From: Oscillospiraceae bacterium
Lineage (GTDB): Bacteria; Bacillota; Clostridia; Oscillospirales; CAG-272
DNA length: 64,000 nucleotides
Reading direction: 5' to 3'
Assembly: GCA_015065385.1 (NCBI GenBank)
Contig: SVQK01000056.1
Location: 62,001 to 126,000, forward strand
This document shows positions 1-9,361 of the stretch, piece by piece. The stretch's first letter is position 1. Each line of letters begins with the position of its first letter. A model generated the notes under the pieces. It saw only the letters and a list, made by a program, of their open reading frames with translations, was not told the origin of the DNA and searched no databases. The translations under genes and the position numbers were made by a program.

Positions 1-757
1 CGGCCATGTATCCGCCGAGGGAGGCGAGGGACTTGGAGAAGGTGCCCATGTAAATGTCCACCTGATCCTCGAGCCCGAAGTGGGACGCGGAGCCGCGCCC
101 GCCCTTTCCGATGACGCCGAGCGCGTGAGCGTCGTCCACCATGACCTTCGCGCCGTACTTCTTCGCCAGAGCGCAGATTTCCGGGAGCTTGGCGATGTCG
201 CCGCCCATGGAGAAAATGCCGTCCGTGACGATGAGGCAGCCGAAGGTGTCCGGAACCTTCTGCAGCTGGGCCTCGAGGTCCTCCATGTCGGCGTGCCGGT
301 ACATCATCAGCCGTCCGAAGGAGAGGCGGCAGCCGTCATAGATGGACGCGTGGTTTTCGCGGTCGCAGATCACGGCGTCGTGACGGCCCACCACCGCGGA
401 AATGATGCCGAGATTCGACTGGAATCCGGTGGAGAAGGTGGTGACGGCCTCCTTGCCGAGGAACCGCGCCAGCTCCTCCTCAAGCTCGATGTGCATGCGG
501 AGCGTGCCGTTGAGGAAGCGGGAACCGGAGCAGCCCGTGCCGTACTGTTCGAGGGCGCGGATCCCGGCTTCGATCACCTCGGGCTCGGTGGTGAGCCCCA
601 GATAGTTGTTGGAGCCGAGCATGATGCGCCGCTTGCCCTCCATGACCACCTCGCAGTCCTGACGGGTTTCCAGCGCGTGGAAATAGGGATAAATACCGGC
701 GTCCTTCGCGTCGTCCACGCGGGAACGCTGCCTGCACTTGTCAAAAAGATCAACCAT
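1..757 (-). CDS. Alpha-oxoamine synthase family PLP enzyme (Kbl/BioF/SPT-like), partial
   Basis: The gene runs off the left edge, so only the first 252 codons (N-terminal to central part of a roughly 390-400 residue family) are visible. Family members condense an acyl-CoA with an amino acid using pyridoxal phosphate (glycine, alanine or serine in Kbl, BioF and serine palmitoyltransferase). Visible marks are SNNYLGL near residue 49, [12 protein letters not shown], the [15 protein letters not shown] segment that holds the PLP-ring aspartate and histidine, and [13 protein letters not shown] with the Schiff-base lysine. The start is ATG at 757 with GGAGG about 10 nt upstream. The opening, with LFDKCRQ and IYPYF, looks more like the serine-palmitoyltransferase-like bacterial branch than classical BioF, but the amino-acid substrate cannot be decided from this part. 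It is transcribed leftward from its own strong promoter. Confidence 0.88.
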   Translation of the reverse strand, partial: MVDLFDKCRQRSRVDDAKDAGIYPYFHALETRQDCEVVMEGKRRIMLGSNNYLGLTTEPEVIEAGIRALEQYGTGCSGSRFLNGTLRMHIELEEELARFLGKEAVTTFSTGFQSNLGIISAVVGRHDAVICDRENHASIYDGCRLSFGRLMMYRHADMEDLEAQLQKVPDTFGCLIVTDGIFSMGGDIAKLPEICALAKKYGAKVMVDDAHALGVIGKGGRGSASHFGLEDQVDIYMGTFSKSLASLGGYMA

Positions 758-808
758 GACGGATTTGCCTCCGGGAAGTTCAAAACTCCGAACTATATTT
801 TTTGAGTT

Positions 809-837
809 ATTATACGCCCTGAACATGGATTTGTCAA
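809..837 (-). promoter_or_regulatory. Sigma-A type promoter for the oxoamine synthase gene
   Basis: On the minus strand TTGACA (837-832) and TATAAT (814-809) are separated by 17 nt, a perfect consensus, 52 nt upstream of the ATG at 757. Confidence 0.85.
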
Positions 838-1042
838 CAGGATTCGGAAAAACTTCATTGTTTATTCATGATTATCAGAAGTACGAAGTATTCACATGTA
901 CGAATTGAGTTGTACGGCCTCCGGACGGCTGCGGAAAACGCCTGTCCGAACCGGGCGTGAGGTGAACTGCCCAAATCTTCTCGGGGAGAATTGTGCGGAA
1001 TGACGAAATGCGCATGAATACTAAAAAGTTCACGTCCTTTTC
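838..1042. other. Intergenic region between divergent genes, with GTACG direct repeats
   Basis: This AT-richer stretch lies between the two divergent promoters. GTACGAA occurs at 881-887 and 898-904, and GTACGG at 912-917. This could be an operator serving either flanking gene, but nothing else supports that. No open reading frame with a ribosome site was seen. Confidence 0.3.
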
Positions 1043-1071
1043 TTGAAATCCTGGGACGGATCGAATATAAT
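1043..1071 (+). promoter_or_regulatory. Promoter of the solute-binding protein cluster
   Basis: TTGAAA (1043-1048), a 17-nt spacer and TATAAT (1066-1071) lie about 70 nt upstream of the first lipoprotein gene. Confidence 0.8.
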
Positions 1072-1141
1072 ATTAGATTGATAGTTCAACCTTTTTGAAC
1101 ACCTTTTTCTATCCCTCAGCGGAAGGAGTGATCGCGTACCT

Positions 1142-2638
1142 ATGAAACTGAAACGCGTTTTGGCCCTGATCCTCGCCGGACTTCTTTTGAGCGCGGCCGG
1201 ATGCGGCGAGTCGGCGGAGAACACGGACTCCCCGCAAACGGACGACGGAGCCCAGCCCGCCTCCGAGACTCCCGGCAGCGAGGAAACCGTTCCCGAGGAA
1301 ACGGAGGAATCCTTCGATCCGGGACTCCCGGCTAAGGACTTCGGGGGCCGCACCTTCACGTTCATGACGAAGAACAGCGCCACATGGAGCGACTGGAAGG
1401 AATCCAGCGTCTGGTCCGAGGGCATGTCCGGCGAGGTGCTGAACGACGCCGTTTTCGAGCGGAACAACTATGTGGCAGAAACGTATAACGTCGAGTTCGT
1501 GGAATACGGTCCCGACTCCGGAAAGCTCTCCTCCGAAGCCGCCAACGCGGTCACAGCCGGGGACGCCACCTACGACGTGATCATGCCTCCCCTGAACGTG
1601 GCGGGCGAGCTTCTGAAGAAGGGCTATCTCGTCGATCTGACGCAGGTGGACAACCTCAATCTCAGCCAGAAGTGGTGGGATGAACGCTCCATCGCGGACC
1701 TCAGCATCGCGCACAAGCTCTACATGGTCTCCGGCGATATCAGCACGCTGAACAACGACGCCACATGGTGCACCATGATCAACCTCCAGCTGATCAGCGA
1801 CTACGATCTGAAAAAGCCCTACGAGTATGTCGCCAACGACGAGTGGACCTTCGACACCTACAAGCAGCTCTGCTCCACCGCCTCCCGCGATCTGGACGGC
1901 GACGGGGACTTCGATTCCGACGACGCCATCGCCAACCTGACCCAGAACGAGAACGCGACCGCCATGCTCGTGACCTTCGGCTATCATCTGATCGACAAGG
2001 ACGAGAACGACATGCCGATCTTCACGCTGGACGGGGACGAGCGCGTGGACGCCATTCTCCGGAACGTGTCCGAGTTCATGAACGACAAGACCGTTTCCCT
2101 GAACTACCACCAGTACGGCTCCCTCGGCTACCACCTTCTCACCACGAAGATGTTCGAGGAAAACCGGGGCCTCTTCTGGATCACCAACCTGCAGATGGTC
2201 ATCCGTCTGCGCGAGATGGAGACGGACTTCGGCATCGCGCCCTGCCCTAAATACGACGAGAGCCAGCAGAACTACCGCAACGTCGTGTGGTTCGTCGGCT
2301 CCTACGCTACCATTCCGGTGTCCGTGGCGGATCCCGGCGAATCCGGATTCATCCTCGAAGCGCTCGCCGCGAAGTCGAGAGAGATCTTAAGGCCCGCGTA
2401 CTACGAAGTCGCCCTGTCTCTCAAATACCTGCGCGACGAGGAATCCATCACCATGCTGGATCTCGTCATCGACAACCGGTCGTATGAGCTCGAGCACGCC
2501 TTCTCCTTCGGAGCTTCCGGCGCGGTGGAAAACATCGTGCTGAACGGGACGGATCCCGCCTCCACCTTTGCGAAGCAGAAGAAAGTGATCCAGAAGATGA
2601 TCGACAAGGCCGTGAAGGATCTGACCGGTGAAGGCTGA
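1142..2638 (+). CDS. Extracellular solute-binding lipoprotein, tandem copy 1
   Basis: A 498-residue ABC-type solute-binding protein. The signal peptide ends in the lipobox SAAG-C (C21), followed by an acidic Ser/Thr/Glu linker (about 22-60) and a long periplasmic-binding-protein-like body starting at KDFGGRTFTFMT. Shared landmarks with the next two genes are the GEVLNDAVFERN segment, a KWWDE/GDIST stretch, REMETDFGIAPCPKYDES and a late LRDEESITMLD. A short acidic loop at about residues 250-261 (DLDGDGDFDSDD) has the spacing of a calcium-binding EF-hand or dockerin loop. The size and lipoprotein anchor fit large sugar- or oligosaccharide-binding proteins. No permease or ATPase gene lies nearby, so the ligand and transporter are unknown. 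Confidence 0.85.
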   Translation: MKLKRVLALILAGLLLSAAGCGESAENTDSPQTDDGAQPASETPGSEETVPEETEESFDPGLPAKDFGGRTFTFMTKNSATWSDWKESSVWSEGMSGEVLNDAVFERNNYVAETYNVEFVEYGPDSGKLSSEAANAVTAGDATYDVIMPPLNVAGELLKKGYLVDLTQVDNLNLSQKWWDERSIADLSIAHKLYMVSGDISTLNNDATWCTMINLQLISDYDLKKPYEYVANDEWTFDTYKQLCSTASRDLDGDGDFDSDDAIANLTQNENATAMLVTFGYHLIDKDENDMPIFTLDGDERVDAILRNVSEFMNDKTVSLNYHQYGSLGYHLLTTKMFEENRGLFWITNLQMVIRLREMETDFGIAPCPKYDESQQNYRNVVWFVGSYATIPVSVADPGESGFILEALAAKSREILRPAYYEVALSLKYLRDEESITMLDLVIDNRSYELEHAFSFGASGAVENIVLNGTDPASTFAKQKKVIQKMIDKAVKDLTGEG

Positions 2639-2687
2639 TCCGGCGCGGGAAATCCCCTGAACTTCTATGAAGGAGCGTATTGATAAA

Positions 2688-4172
2688 ATGAAGAAGACCC
2701 TATCCCTGTTCCTCGCGGCCCTGATGCTCCTCTCCTCTCTCGCCGCGTGCTCGAACAACGCGCAGAACGCCGGCGGGGACGACCCGTCCTCTCAGGCGGG
2801 ACCGTCGAACGCGACGCAGGCCGAAACGCCCGAGCCCGCAGAGACCGAGGAGGAAAAGATCACCGCCGAATCCACCCTTACCATCGAAGACTTCGGCGGG
2901 CGGGACTACCGCATGATTTCCACCAATCAGGACAACCGCCATGTGGATATCATCGCCGAAGAGCTGACCGGCTCCACGCTGAACGATCTTGTGTTCAACC
3001 GCAACACGAAGGTCGCCTCGCTCTACAACGTGACCATGTCCGCGGAGCAGGCCGACTACGGTTCCATCAACAATATGGTGCAGAAGGACGCCACCTCCGG
3101 GGATCAGTCGTGCGATCTGTACCTGACCAACTACACCGCCCATCCGCTCGGCACGAAGGGCTTTCTCTACGACTTCTACCAACTGCCGTCCGTCAAACTG
3201 GACATGGGCTGGTGGGACCAGAACGAAAAGGCGGACATGACCGTCGCGGGCAAGCTCTTCCTCGCCATCGGCGATATCTCCCCGACCGAGCTTCTGACCT
3301 CCGAGTGCATGCTCTTCAACAAGAGGCTGTTCGACGACTCCTCCATCACCTATCCCTACAGCGACGCGCTCGAGGGGACATGGACGCTGGACAAGTGCTT
3401 CTCCATCGCGGACGGCCTGACGACCGACCTCAACGGCGACGGCGAGATCAAGGTGAACGACGACCTGTTCTCCCTCACCTGCTGGAGCGACTATCCGGCG
3501 GCTCTGCTCTACGGGGCGGGCGGCGACTTCTCCCATGTGAACGGCGAGGGGTTTGTCGAGCTGGACATCGACCTCGAGAAGGCCGTGAACATCTACGACA
3601 AGATCTACGCCCTCCTCATCGACACGCAGGCCAACTACGAGGTCGGCGAGCACGAGCGTTCCTTCCGCGTATTCAACGAAGGCCGGGCATACTTCTGCGG
3701 CATCACCTTCCAGAAGATCGAGCTCTTCCTCCGCGACATGGAGGACGACTACGGCGTGCTTCCGAACCCGAAGTTCGACGAGGGGCAGGATCGTTATTCC
3801 ACCTGCGTATCCGGCGCGGGCTCCATGGTGGTCGTTCCCGTTTCCTGCAACGATCCCGCGTTTGTCGGCGCCATGATGGAGGCGATGGCGGCGGTCTCCT
3901 ACGACATGATCACGCCGGACCTCATCAACGTGCTGGCCTCCACGAGAAACGTGCGCGACGAGGAATCCTCCCAGATCGTGCAGATCATCATCCGCAGCCG
4001 CAACTTCGACACCGCCCGCATGCACGACGTTTCGATCGACGGCTACGTCGAGAACCAGCTCCGCGCCAAGTCCAAGGACGTCGCCTCCTATTTCGCCAAG
4101 AACGAAAAGATGTGGGGCAAGCTCATCGACAAGGTCAACGACAGCTACGCGAAGCTCGCCGAGGGCAGCTGA
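2688..4172 (+). CDS. Extracellular solute-binding lipoprotein, tandem copy 2
   Basis: A 494-residue paralogue of the preceding gene. The start is ATG at 2688 because the ribosome site AAGGAG (2670-2675) sits 12 nt before it; an upstream in-frame ATG at 2667 overlaps that site and would spoil the signal peptide. The lipobox is SLAA-C (C21). The body keeps the family marks IEDFGGRDYRMIS, STLNDLVFNRNT, DMGWWDQ, RDMEDDYGVLPNPKFDEGQ and VRDEESSQIVQ. The acidic loop DLNGDGEIKVNDD (about 247-259) repeats the calcium-loop spacing. The 49-nt gap to copy 1 and the lack of a terminator suggest co-transcription. Sequence divergence among the three copies is high, so this is an old duplication, probably with different ligands. 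Confidence 0.85.
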   Translation: MKKTLSLFLAALMLLSSLAACSNNAQNAGGDDPSSQAGPSNATQAETPEPAETEEEKITAESTLTIEDFGGRDYRMISTNQDNRHVDIIAEELTGSTLNDLVFNRNTKVASLYNVTMSAEQADYGSINNMVQKDATSGDQSCDLYLTNYTAHPLGTKGFLYDFYQLPSVKLDMGWWDQNEKADMTVAGKLFLAIGDISPTELLTSECMLFNKRLFDDSSITYPYSDALEGTWTLDKCFSIADGLTTDLNGDGEIKVNDDLFSLTCWSDYPAALLYGAGGDFSHVNGEGFVELDIDLEKAVNIYDKIYALLIDTQANYEVGEHERSFRVFNEGRAYFCGITFQKIELFLRDMEDDYGVLPNPKFDEGQDRYSTCVSGAGSMVVVPVSCNDPAFVGAMMEAMAAVSYDMITPDLINVLASTRNVRDEESSQIVQIIIRSRNFDTARMHDVSIDGYVENQLRAKSKDVASYFAKNEKMWGKLIDKVNDSYAKLAEGS

Positions 4173-4242
4173 CCGGAGAACGGCGGGATCTTTCGGAAAA
4201 AACCACCGTTAAGCAATTCAATCCATATACAGGAGGAAAACC

Positions 4243-5766
4243 ATGAACAAAAAGCTGACAGCCATTCTGCTTGCCATGCTGATGCTCACGCCCGCGTTTG
4301 CCGGCTGCTCCCAGAGCACGGAAAACGCCGGAGCTGACGCCAACGCACAGTCTTCCGGACAGACGCAGTCCACGCCCGGATCCGTCGATGACGCCGCCGA
4401 GCCCGAGGAACCGGAACGCCTCTATGCCGACGTCCCCGCGGACTCCAACTTCGGAGGGGAGACCTTCACGATCCTCTGCTCCTCCAACGCGGAGTACGGC
4501 ACCGTGAAGGACGACTTCTTCGCCGAGGAAATCACCGGCGAGGCGATCAACGACGCGCGCTTCAACCGGAACGCGTCCGTGGGCGACCAGCTCAACGTCA
4601 AGATCGAACCCTATGACGCGGACGTCGGCTCCGGCGTGGGTCAGTCCCTGATCACGCAGGACGTCAAGAGCGGAACCGGCGCGTACGATCTCGCGTTCTG
4701 CTGCGGCTACGCCACGTCCACCCTTTCCACCGGCAACTACCTCGCCAACATCAAGAATATCCCCTACATCAACCTCGCAGCTCCGTGGTGGGATCAGGTG
4801 GCGAACCGCGATCTGCAGATCCTCGACCAGCTCTTCTACACCACCGGCGATATTTCCACCGCCGACAACGACGCGACCTACTGCATCATGTTCAACAAGG
4901 GGCTGATCACCAACTACAACCTCCAGAACCCCTATGAACTCGTGGACGGCGACCAGTGGACGATGGACAACTTCATCAACATGGCCTCCCAGGTGCATCA
5001 GGACACCAACGGCAACGGTCAGGTGGACCGCGACGACCTGTTCGGCGTCATGATCTGGGACGACTCTATGATGGGCGTCGTCAACTGCACCGGCACCAAG
5101 TGCTGCTCCGTCAACGATCAGGGCCTGCTCGAGATGACTCTGTACAACGAGACCACCATAGACGCCGTGACGAAGTTCCTCGAGTTCGCCATCCAGAAGG
5201 ACGTGGCGGACGCCTACCAGCGCACCAACTGGGACGACACATGGCTCGTCACCAAGTTCTCCGCGAACGAGACCCTCTTCCTCATGCAGCTCATCCAGAT
5301 CGTTCCGAAGATGCGCGAGATGGAGAACGACTTCGGCATCCTCCCGTACTTCAAGTACATGGAGAGCCAGGACAACTACTACACCACGATCGGCTCCTGG
5401 CACTCCGTCTTCATGTGCGTTCCCAACAGCGGCATCGACATGAACCGGACCGGCATCGTGACCGAATGCCTCGCCAACGAAGGTCTGTACGGCCTGACCG
5501 AGGCGTACTATGAAAAGACCCTCGTCGGCAAGACTACCCGCGACGCCGAATCCGCCGCGATGCTCGACATCATCTTCGCCAACCGTGTCTACGACATGGG
5601 CTGGTACTTCCAGATCGGCGGGTACAACGAAGCCGTCATGAACGAGCTCCGCAACTACCGCAACGAATTCGCCTCCATGTACAAGAAGGCGGAAAAGGTC
5701 GCCAACAAGACCCTTGAGAAGACCAACAACGCGTTCCTCAAGGCCCTCGAAGAGGCGGGCGGCTGA
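4243..5766 (+). CDS. Extracellular solute-binding lipoprotein, tandem copy 3
   Basis: The third paralogue, 507 residues, starts at ATG 4243 behind AGGAGGA. The lipobox is AFAG-C (C22), then an Ala/Ser/Gln/Pro linker and the binding-protein body from about residue 65 (SNFGGETFTILC). Family landmarks recur: GEAINDARFNRNAS, APWWDQ, GDISTADNDATY, MREMENDFGILPYFKYMES and a late RDAESAAMLD. The acidic loop DTNGNGQVDRDD (about 254-265) again has EF-hand-like spacing. It closes the cluster just before a hairpin terminator. Probable role: ligand capture at the outer face of the membrane for an ABC importer encoded elsewhere. The substrate is not inferable. Confidence 0.85.
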   Translation: MNKKLTAILLAMLMLTPAFAGCSQSTENAGADANAQSSGQTQSTPGSVDDAAEPEEPERLYADVPADSNFGGETFTILCSSNAEYGTVKDDFFAEEITGEAINDARFNRNASVGDQLNVKIEPYDADVGSGVGQSLITQDVKSGTGAYDLAFCCGYATSTLSTGNYLANIKNIPYINLAAPWWDQVANRDLQILDQLFYTTGDISTADNDATYCIMFNKGLITNYNLQNPYELVDGDQWTMDNFINMASQVHQDTNGNGQVDRDDLFGVMIWDDSMMGVVNCTGTKCCSVNDQGLLEMTLYNETTIDAVTKFLEFAIQKDVADAYQRTNWDDTWLVTKFSANETLFLMQLIQIVPKMREMENDFGILPYFKYMESQDNYYTTIGSWHSVFMCVPNSGIDMNRTGIVTECLANEGLYGLTEAYYEKTLVGKTTRDAESAAMLDIIFANRVYDMGWYFQIGGYNEAVMNELRNYRNEFASMYKKAEKVANKTLEKTNNAFLKALEEAGG

Positions 5767-5808
5767 TCCCGAATAAAACGGCGCGCGCTTTCCGAATCCA
5801 GATACAAC

Positions 5809-5840
5809 AAAAGCCCGGAGAAATCCGGGTTTTTGCTTTT
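5809..5840 (+). terminator. Intrinsic terminator after the solute-binding cluster
   Basis: CCCGGA and TCCGGG arms are flanked by an upstream A-run and a downstream TTTTTGCTTTT. The symmetric A/T flanks let it also serve mtaB, which converges from the other side. Confidence 0.8.
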
Positions 5841-5863
5841 CGGGGATGTGACGAAGAGTGCGA

Positions 5864-7195
5864 TCATTCCTGCGCAACCCTGCCCGTGCAGATCACCCCG
5901 TCGGTGTCTTCGAGCAGAACCGGGACGACCGAGCCGACCTGCGCGCGCCCCGGGATCCTTTTCAGCTCCACAAAATGCTCGCTGTGCCCGGAGAGAAGTC
6001 CCCCTCCGTTTTTCTCCACGAGAAGGCGGACGGGAACGCTCCCGTGGTCGGCGACGTACCGTTCGAGCAGGTTCCGGCGGATTTCGTCCCCGATTTTCGA
6101 CAGCTCTTCCGCTCTCTCCCGGCGGACGCGAACCGGGATCCGGCCTTCCATCTCCGCCGCCTCCGTTCCGGTCCGTTCCGAGAAGGGAAAGATGTGCAGG
6201 TGCAGAAACTCAGCCTCCCGGCAGAAATCCGCGGTCAGGCGGAAGTCCTCCTCCGTCTCTCCCGGAAATCCCGTGATGATGTCCGCGGAATAGGTGACGT
6301 CGGGCCGGACCGCGCGGATCCGCTCCACAGCCGTCAATACCGCCTCCGCCGTGTACCGCCGCCGCATGGACCGGAGCACCGCGGAGCTGCCGGACTGGAC
6401 GGAGAGATGGAAGTGGGGGAGCAGATGGGCGCAGTCCCGGACGGCCTCGGAGAAATAGTCGTTCAGAACCGTCGGCTCGAGGGAGCCCAGCCCGATCCGC
6501 TCGATCCCCGGGATCCTGTCCGCGTCCCGGATCAGATCCGCCAGCGCGTGTCCGTAGGGCTGACGGTTCTCGAAATCCATGCCGTAGGAAGCGGTCTCGA
6601 TGCCCGTGAGGATCACTTCCTTCGCTCCCGCCCTGGCCAGTGCCCGTACCTCCTCCAGCGCGATTTCCCGCGGTTTGGAGCGGACAGGGCCTCTTGCGAA
6701 GCGGATCAGGCAGTAGGAGCACCGGTTGCCGCATCCGTCCTCGATCTTCACATAGGAGCGGGTGCGCTGGGGGGAGGGAAGGGTGAGGCGCACGCTGCCC
6801 TCGTCCGTCGGAGGGGTGACTCCGTTCTTTTCCGCGGGCAGGGATCCCCCGAGAACGGCGAGAACCGTTTCCGCGAGCGACGCCTTTCCGCTGTTCCCGC
6901 AGACGAAGGTCACGTTCTCCATCGACGCGATCTCGTCCCCCGCGATCTGGGCGAAGCAGCCGGTGACGACCACATGAAGGGCGTTCTGGGCGGCACGGCG
7001 GATCATCTGGCGCGATTTGCGGTCGCTCTCCCCGGTGACGGTGCAGGTGTTGACGACGGCGAGATCCGCGGGATCGCCGAAGGGTACGATCCTTACGCCG
7101 CGCTCTTTCAGAACGGCGCAGAGGGCGTCCGATTCGTACTGGTTCACCCGGCATCCGAGGGTGAGGACGGAGACAGTGGGAGCGGCTTGGTTCAT
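5864..7195 (-). CDS. mtaB: tRNA t6A37 methylthiotransferase MtaB (MiaB-like)
   Basis: A 443-residue radical-SAM methylthiotransferase that adds a methylthio group at C2 of threonylcarbamoyl-adenosine 37 in ANN-decoding tRNAs. The N-terminal [4Fe-4S] domain shows three cysteines, in [25 protein letters not shown] and VTGCFAQ. The radical-SAM cluster is the CxxxCxxC in [18 protein letters not shown]-terminal TRAM-like domain follows from about residue 385. [11 protein letters not shown] is typical of MtaB (YqeV) rather than MiaB, and the length fits. The start ATG at 7195 has GGAGG five nt upstream. It stands alone on the minus strand with its own promoter. Confidence 0.93.
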   Translation of the reverse strand: MNQAAPTVSVLTLGCRVNQYESDALCAVLKERGVRIVPFGDPADLAVVNTCTVTGESDRKSRQMIRRAAQNALHVVVTGCFAQIAGDEIASMENVTFVCGNSGKASLAETVLAVLGGSLPAEKNGVTPPTDEGSVRLTLPSPQRTRSYVKIEDGCGNRCSYCLIRFARGPVRSKPREIALEEVRALARAGAKEVILTGIETASYGMDFENRQPYGHALADLIRDADRIPGIERIGLGSLEPTVLNDYFSEAVRDCAHLLPHFHLSVQSGSSAVLRSMRRRYTAEAVLTAVERIRAVRPDVTYSADIITGFPGETEEDFRLTADFCREAEFLHLHIFPFSERTGTEAAEMEGRIPVRVRRERAEELSKIGDEIRRNLLERYVADHGSVPVRLLVEKNGGGLLSGHSEHFVELKRIPGRAQVGSVVPVLLEDTDGVICTGRVAQE

Positions 7196-7224
7196 GGGTT
7201 CCTCCGGGAAAGTTCGTTCAGTCT

Positions 7225-7253
7225 ATTGTATCATCCCTTTTGGGCAAAGTAAA
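7225..7253 (-). promoter_or_regulatory. mtaB promoter
   Basis: On the minus strand TTTACT (7253-7248), 17 nt, TACAAT (7230-7225), about 30 nt upstream of the mtaB start. Confidence 0.65.
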
Positions 7254-7303
7254 CAAGTTTCCCGAAAAAAACGAAGGAAAACGGAAAAAACCGGCGCCGG
7301 GGG

Positions 7304-7332
7304 TTGAAAAGCGGCGTGGGATGGGGTATAAT
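7304..7332 (+). promoter_or_regulatory. upp promoter
   Basis: TTGAAA (7304-7309), 17 nt, TATAAT (7327-7332), 51 nt upstream of the upp start. It is divergent from the mtaB promoter. Confidence 0.8.
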
Positions 7333-7383
7333 GAACCAAACGTAATTCCATCCAACTACTTCGACAGCGAAAGGAATCAGGTC

Positions 7384-8022
7384 ATGATCGATTACAAGAC
7401 GTTCCATGTGGTGGATCATCCGCTTATCAAGCACAAGCTCTCCATCATGCGGATGAAGGAAACCGGCTCGAAGGATTTCAGACAGATGCTCTCCGAGATC
7501 GCCATGCTCATGTGCTACGAGCTGACCCGCGACCTCCCGGTGGAGAACGTGGAGATCGAAACGCCCGTGGCGAAGATGACCGCGCAGCGGGTCGGCGGCA
7601 AGAAGCTGGCCATCGTTCCCATCCTGAGAGCGGGGCTCGGCATGGTGGACGGCATCCTGACCCTCGTCCCCGTCGCCAAGGTCGGTCATATCGGCCTGTA
7701 CCGCGATCCGGATACCCACAACCCGGTGGAGTACTACTGCAAGCTCCCCGCCGACATTGAAGAGCGTTATGTCATCGTCTGCGACCCGATGCTGGCGACC
7801 GGCGGATCCGCTTCCGGCGCCATCGATATGCTGAAAAAGCGCGGCGTCAGACAGATCAAGCTGCTGTGCCTGGTGGCCGCCCCGGAAGGCGTGGAACGTC
7901 TCCAGGCCGATCATCCCGACGTGGAGATCTTCGCGGCGGCGCTCGACGATCACCTCAACGAGCACGCGTATATCGTTCCGGGCCTCGGGGACGCGGGCGA
8001 CCGTCTGTTCGGCACGAAATAA
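7384..8022 (+). CDS. upp: Uracil phosphoribosyltransferase
   Basis: A 212-residue enzyme of pyrimidine salvage (uracil + PRPP to UMP), close to the usual 208-210 residues. The start is ATG 7384 behind AAGGA; longer upstream readings run through the promoter and are excluded. Visible family marks are the N-terminal [12 protein letters not shown], the flexible segment [13 protein letters not shown], the PRPP loop [12 protein letters not shown] and the uracil pocket [12 protein letters not shown] at the C-terminus. It is monocistronic: own promoter upstream, hairpin downstream. Confidence 0.96.
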   Translation: MIDYKTFHVVDHPLIKHKLSIMRMKETGSKDFRQMLSEIAMLMCYELTRDLPVENVEIETPVAKMTAQRVGGKKLAIVPILRAGLGMVDGILTLVPVAKVGHIGLYRDPDTHNPVEYYCKLPADIEERYVIVCDPMLATGGSASGAIDMLKKRGVRQIKLLCLVAAPEGVERLQADHPDVEIFAAALDDHLNEHAYIVPGLGDAGDRLFGTK

Positions 8023-8086
8023 ACCGGACGGAACCGAAAACAGAATCGACCGGAGGAATCCGGATCCGGAACAAACCGGAAAGAAG

Positions 8087-8117
8087 AAAGGGGCTGTGCG
8101 TCGCCGCAGTCCTTTTC
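8087..8117 (+). terminator. Probable terminator after upp
   Basis: AAAGGGGCTG pairs with CAGTCCTTTT (two G-U pairs) around a short loop, followed by a T-rich stretch, 65 nt after the upp stop and before the next ribosome site. Confidence 0.55.
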
Positions 8118-8135
8118 TCGTGAGCGGAGGGGAAG

Positions 8136-9170
8136 ATGAAGACGTTTACCGTGAACGCGAACGACGCCGGCCAGCGGCTGGACAAATACCTGTCCAAATG
8201 CACGGAGGGGATGCCGAAATCCCTACTGTATAAGTATATCCGCAAGAAGCGCGTCAAGGTCAACGGAGCGCGGGCGCACGAAGGGGATATCCTCTCCCCC
8301 GGCGACACGGTCGAGCTCTGGATCCCCGACGAATTCTTCCGGGAGAAGGCGGGTTCCTACGACTCCGATTCCCTCGCTCATGTGAAGGTGAAGCCGGAGG
8401 TGATCTACGAGGACGAAAACATCCTGCTCTGCGACAAGCGTCCCGGCGTGCTGGTCCATCTCGGGGACGAGGGGGACAAAAACCGCGCCGAAGGATCCGA
8501 GCGGGAGACGCTGATCTACGCCCTGACCGCCTATCTTGCGGCGAAAGGGGAGTACGTCCCTGAGAACGAGCGTTCCTTCGCCCCGGCTCTCTGCAACCGC
8601 ATCGACCGGAACACCGGCGGCATCGTGATTCTGGCGAAGAACGCCTCCGCGCTCCGGCAGATGAACGAGGCCATCCGGGAGAACCGGGTGTCGAAGCGGT
8701 ATCTCTGCGCCGTCCACGGGAAAATGAGCGGGGAAGAGACTTACCGCGCGTGGCATTCGAAGGATTACCGCACCAATACCGTCCGGATCACCGCGGACAA
8801 AATCCCCGGCGCGAAGGAGATCGTCACCCGTGTCCGCGCGCTCTCGTACGAACCCGAAAAGGATCTGACGCTCTGCGAGGTAGGCCTTGTAACGGGACGG
8901 ACCCATCAGATCCGGGCGCATCTCGCCTTCCTCGGCCATCCGCTGCTCGGAGAGGGAAAGTACGCGAAAAACGCCGGGGACCGCCGCATGGGATACGCCG
9001 CGCAAGCCCTCTGTTCCGCCGCGGTGTCTTTCGATTTTCCCGAGTCCGGAGACGGAGCGGATCTGACCAGTCTGAACGGCAGGGTGTTTTGCGTGAATCT
9101 CTCGAACATCCGCTTTCTCTCCCTCTTTCCGGGGTTCGATCCCGAAGGATGGCCCGAAAACCGGACGTGA
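8136..9170 (+). CDS. RluA-family 23S rRNA/tRNA pseudouridine synthase
   Basis: A 344-residue protein that isomerises uridine to pseudouridine in structured RNA. It has an N-terminal S4 RNA-binding domain (about 3-65, AGQRLDKYLSKC to KRVKVNG) and a catalytic domain with the signature NRIDRNTGGIVILAKN, where the aspartate in RIDRNT is the invariant nucleophile. GRTHQIRAHLAFLGHPLLG is the later RluA family motif. The target uridine cannot be assigned from sequence; RluC- or RluD-like members have this domain order. The start ATG has GGAGGGG upstream. The gene probably reads through from the upp region or uses an unrecognised promoter. Confidence 0.93.
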   Translation: MKTFTVNANDAGQRLDKYLSKCTEGMPKSLLYKYIRKKRVKVNGARAHEGDILSPGDTVELWIPDEFFREKAGSYDSDSLAHVKVKPEVIYEDENILLCDKRPGVLVHLGDEGDKNRAEGSERETLIYALTAYLAAKGEYVPENERSFAPALCNRIDRNTGGIVILAKNASALRQMNEAIRENRVSKRYLCAVHGKMSGEETYRAWHSKDYRTNTVRITADKIPGAKEIVTRVRALSYEPEKDLTLCEVGLVTGRTHQIRAHLAFLGHPLLGEGKYAKNAGDRRMGYAAQALCSAAVSFDFPESGDGADLTSLNGRVFCVNLSNIRFLSLFPGFDPEGWPENRT

Positions 9171-9235
9171 GCGCGGAAACGATGTGAAAAATCTCCGGAT
9201 CTGTTCGGATTTGAGTAAAACTTTACAAACTGGCC

Positions 9236-9264
9236 TTGCTTTTACGCAAAGGAAAGAGTATAAT
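9236..9264 (+). promoter_or_regulatory. rnf operon promoter
   Basis: TTGCTT (9236-9241), 17 nt, TATAAT (9259-9264). It leaves a GC-rich leader of nearly 100 nt before rnfC. Confidence 0.75.
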
Positions 9265-9361
9265 TGAACCAATGTCTGCGGGTATGGGTTGCCCGCCGCC
9301 CGTTGTTCCGCGGATCGATCCGGCGGAGCGGGACGGGAAGTTTTTCAGGAGGTGATCCTGT

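Noticed and set aside
80-805. Long plus-strand open frame opposite the oxoamine synthase
   Set aside because: It is the antisense shadow of a clear PLP enzyme with ribosome site and promoter; its protein has no family marks.
2700-5877. Long minus-strand open frames (441 and 580 codons) opposite the solute-binding genes
   Set aside because: GC-rich third positions of the real genes keep the opposite strand open; the products are low-complexity and have no ribosome sites.
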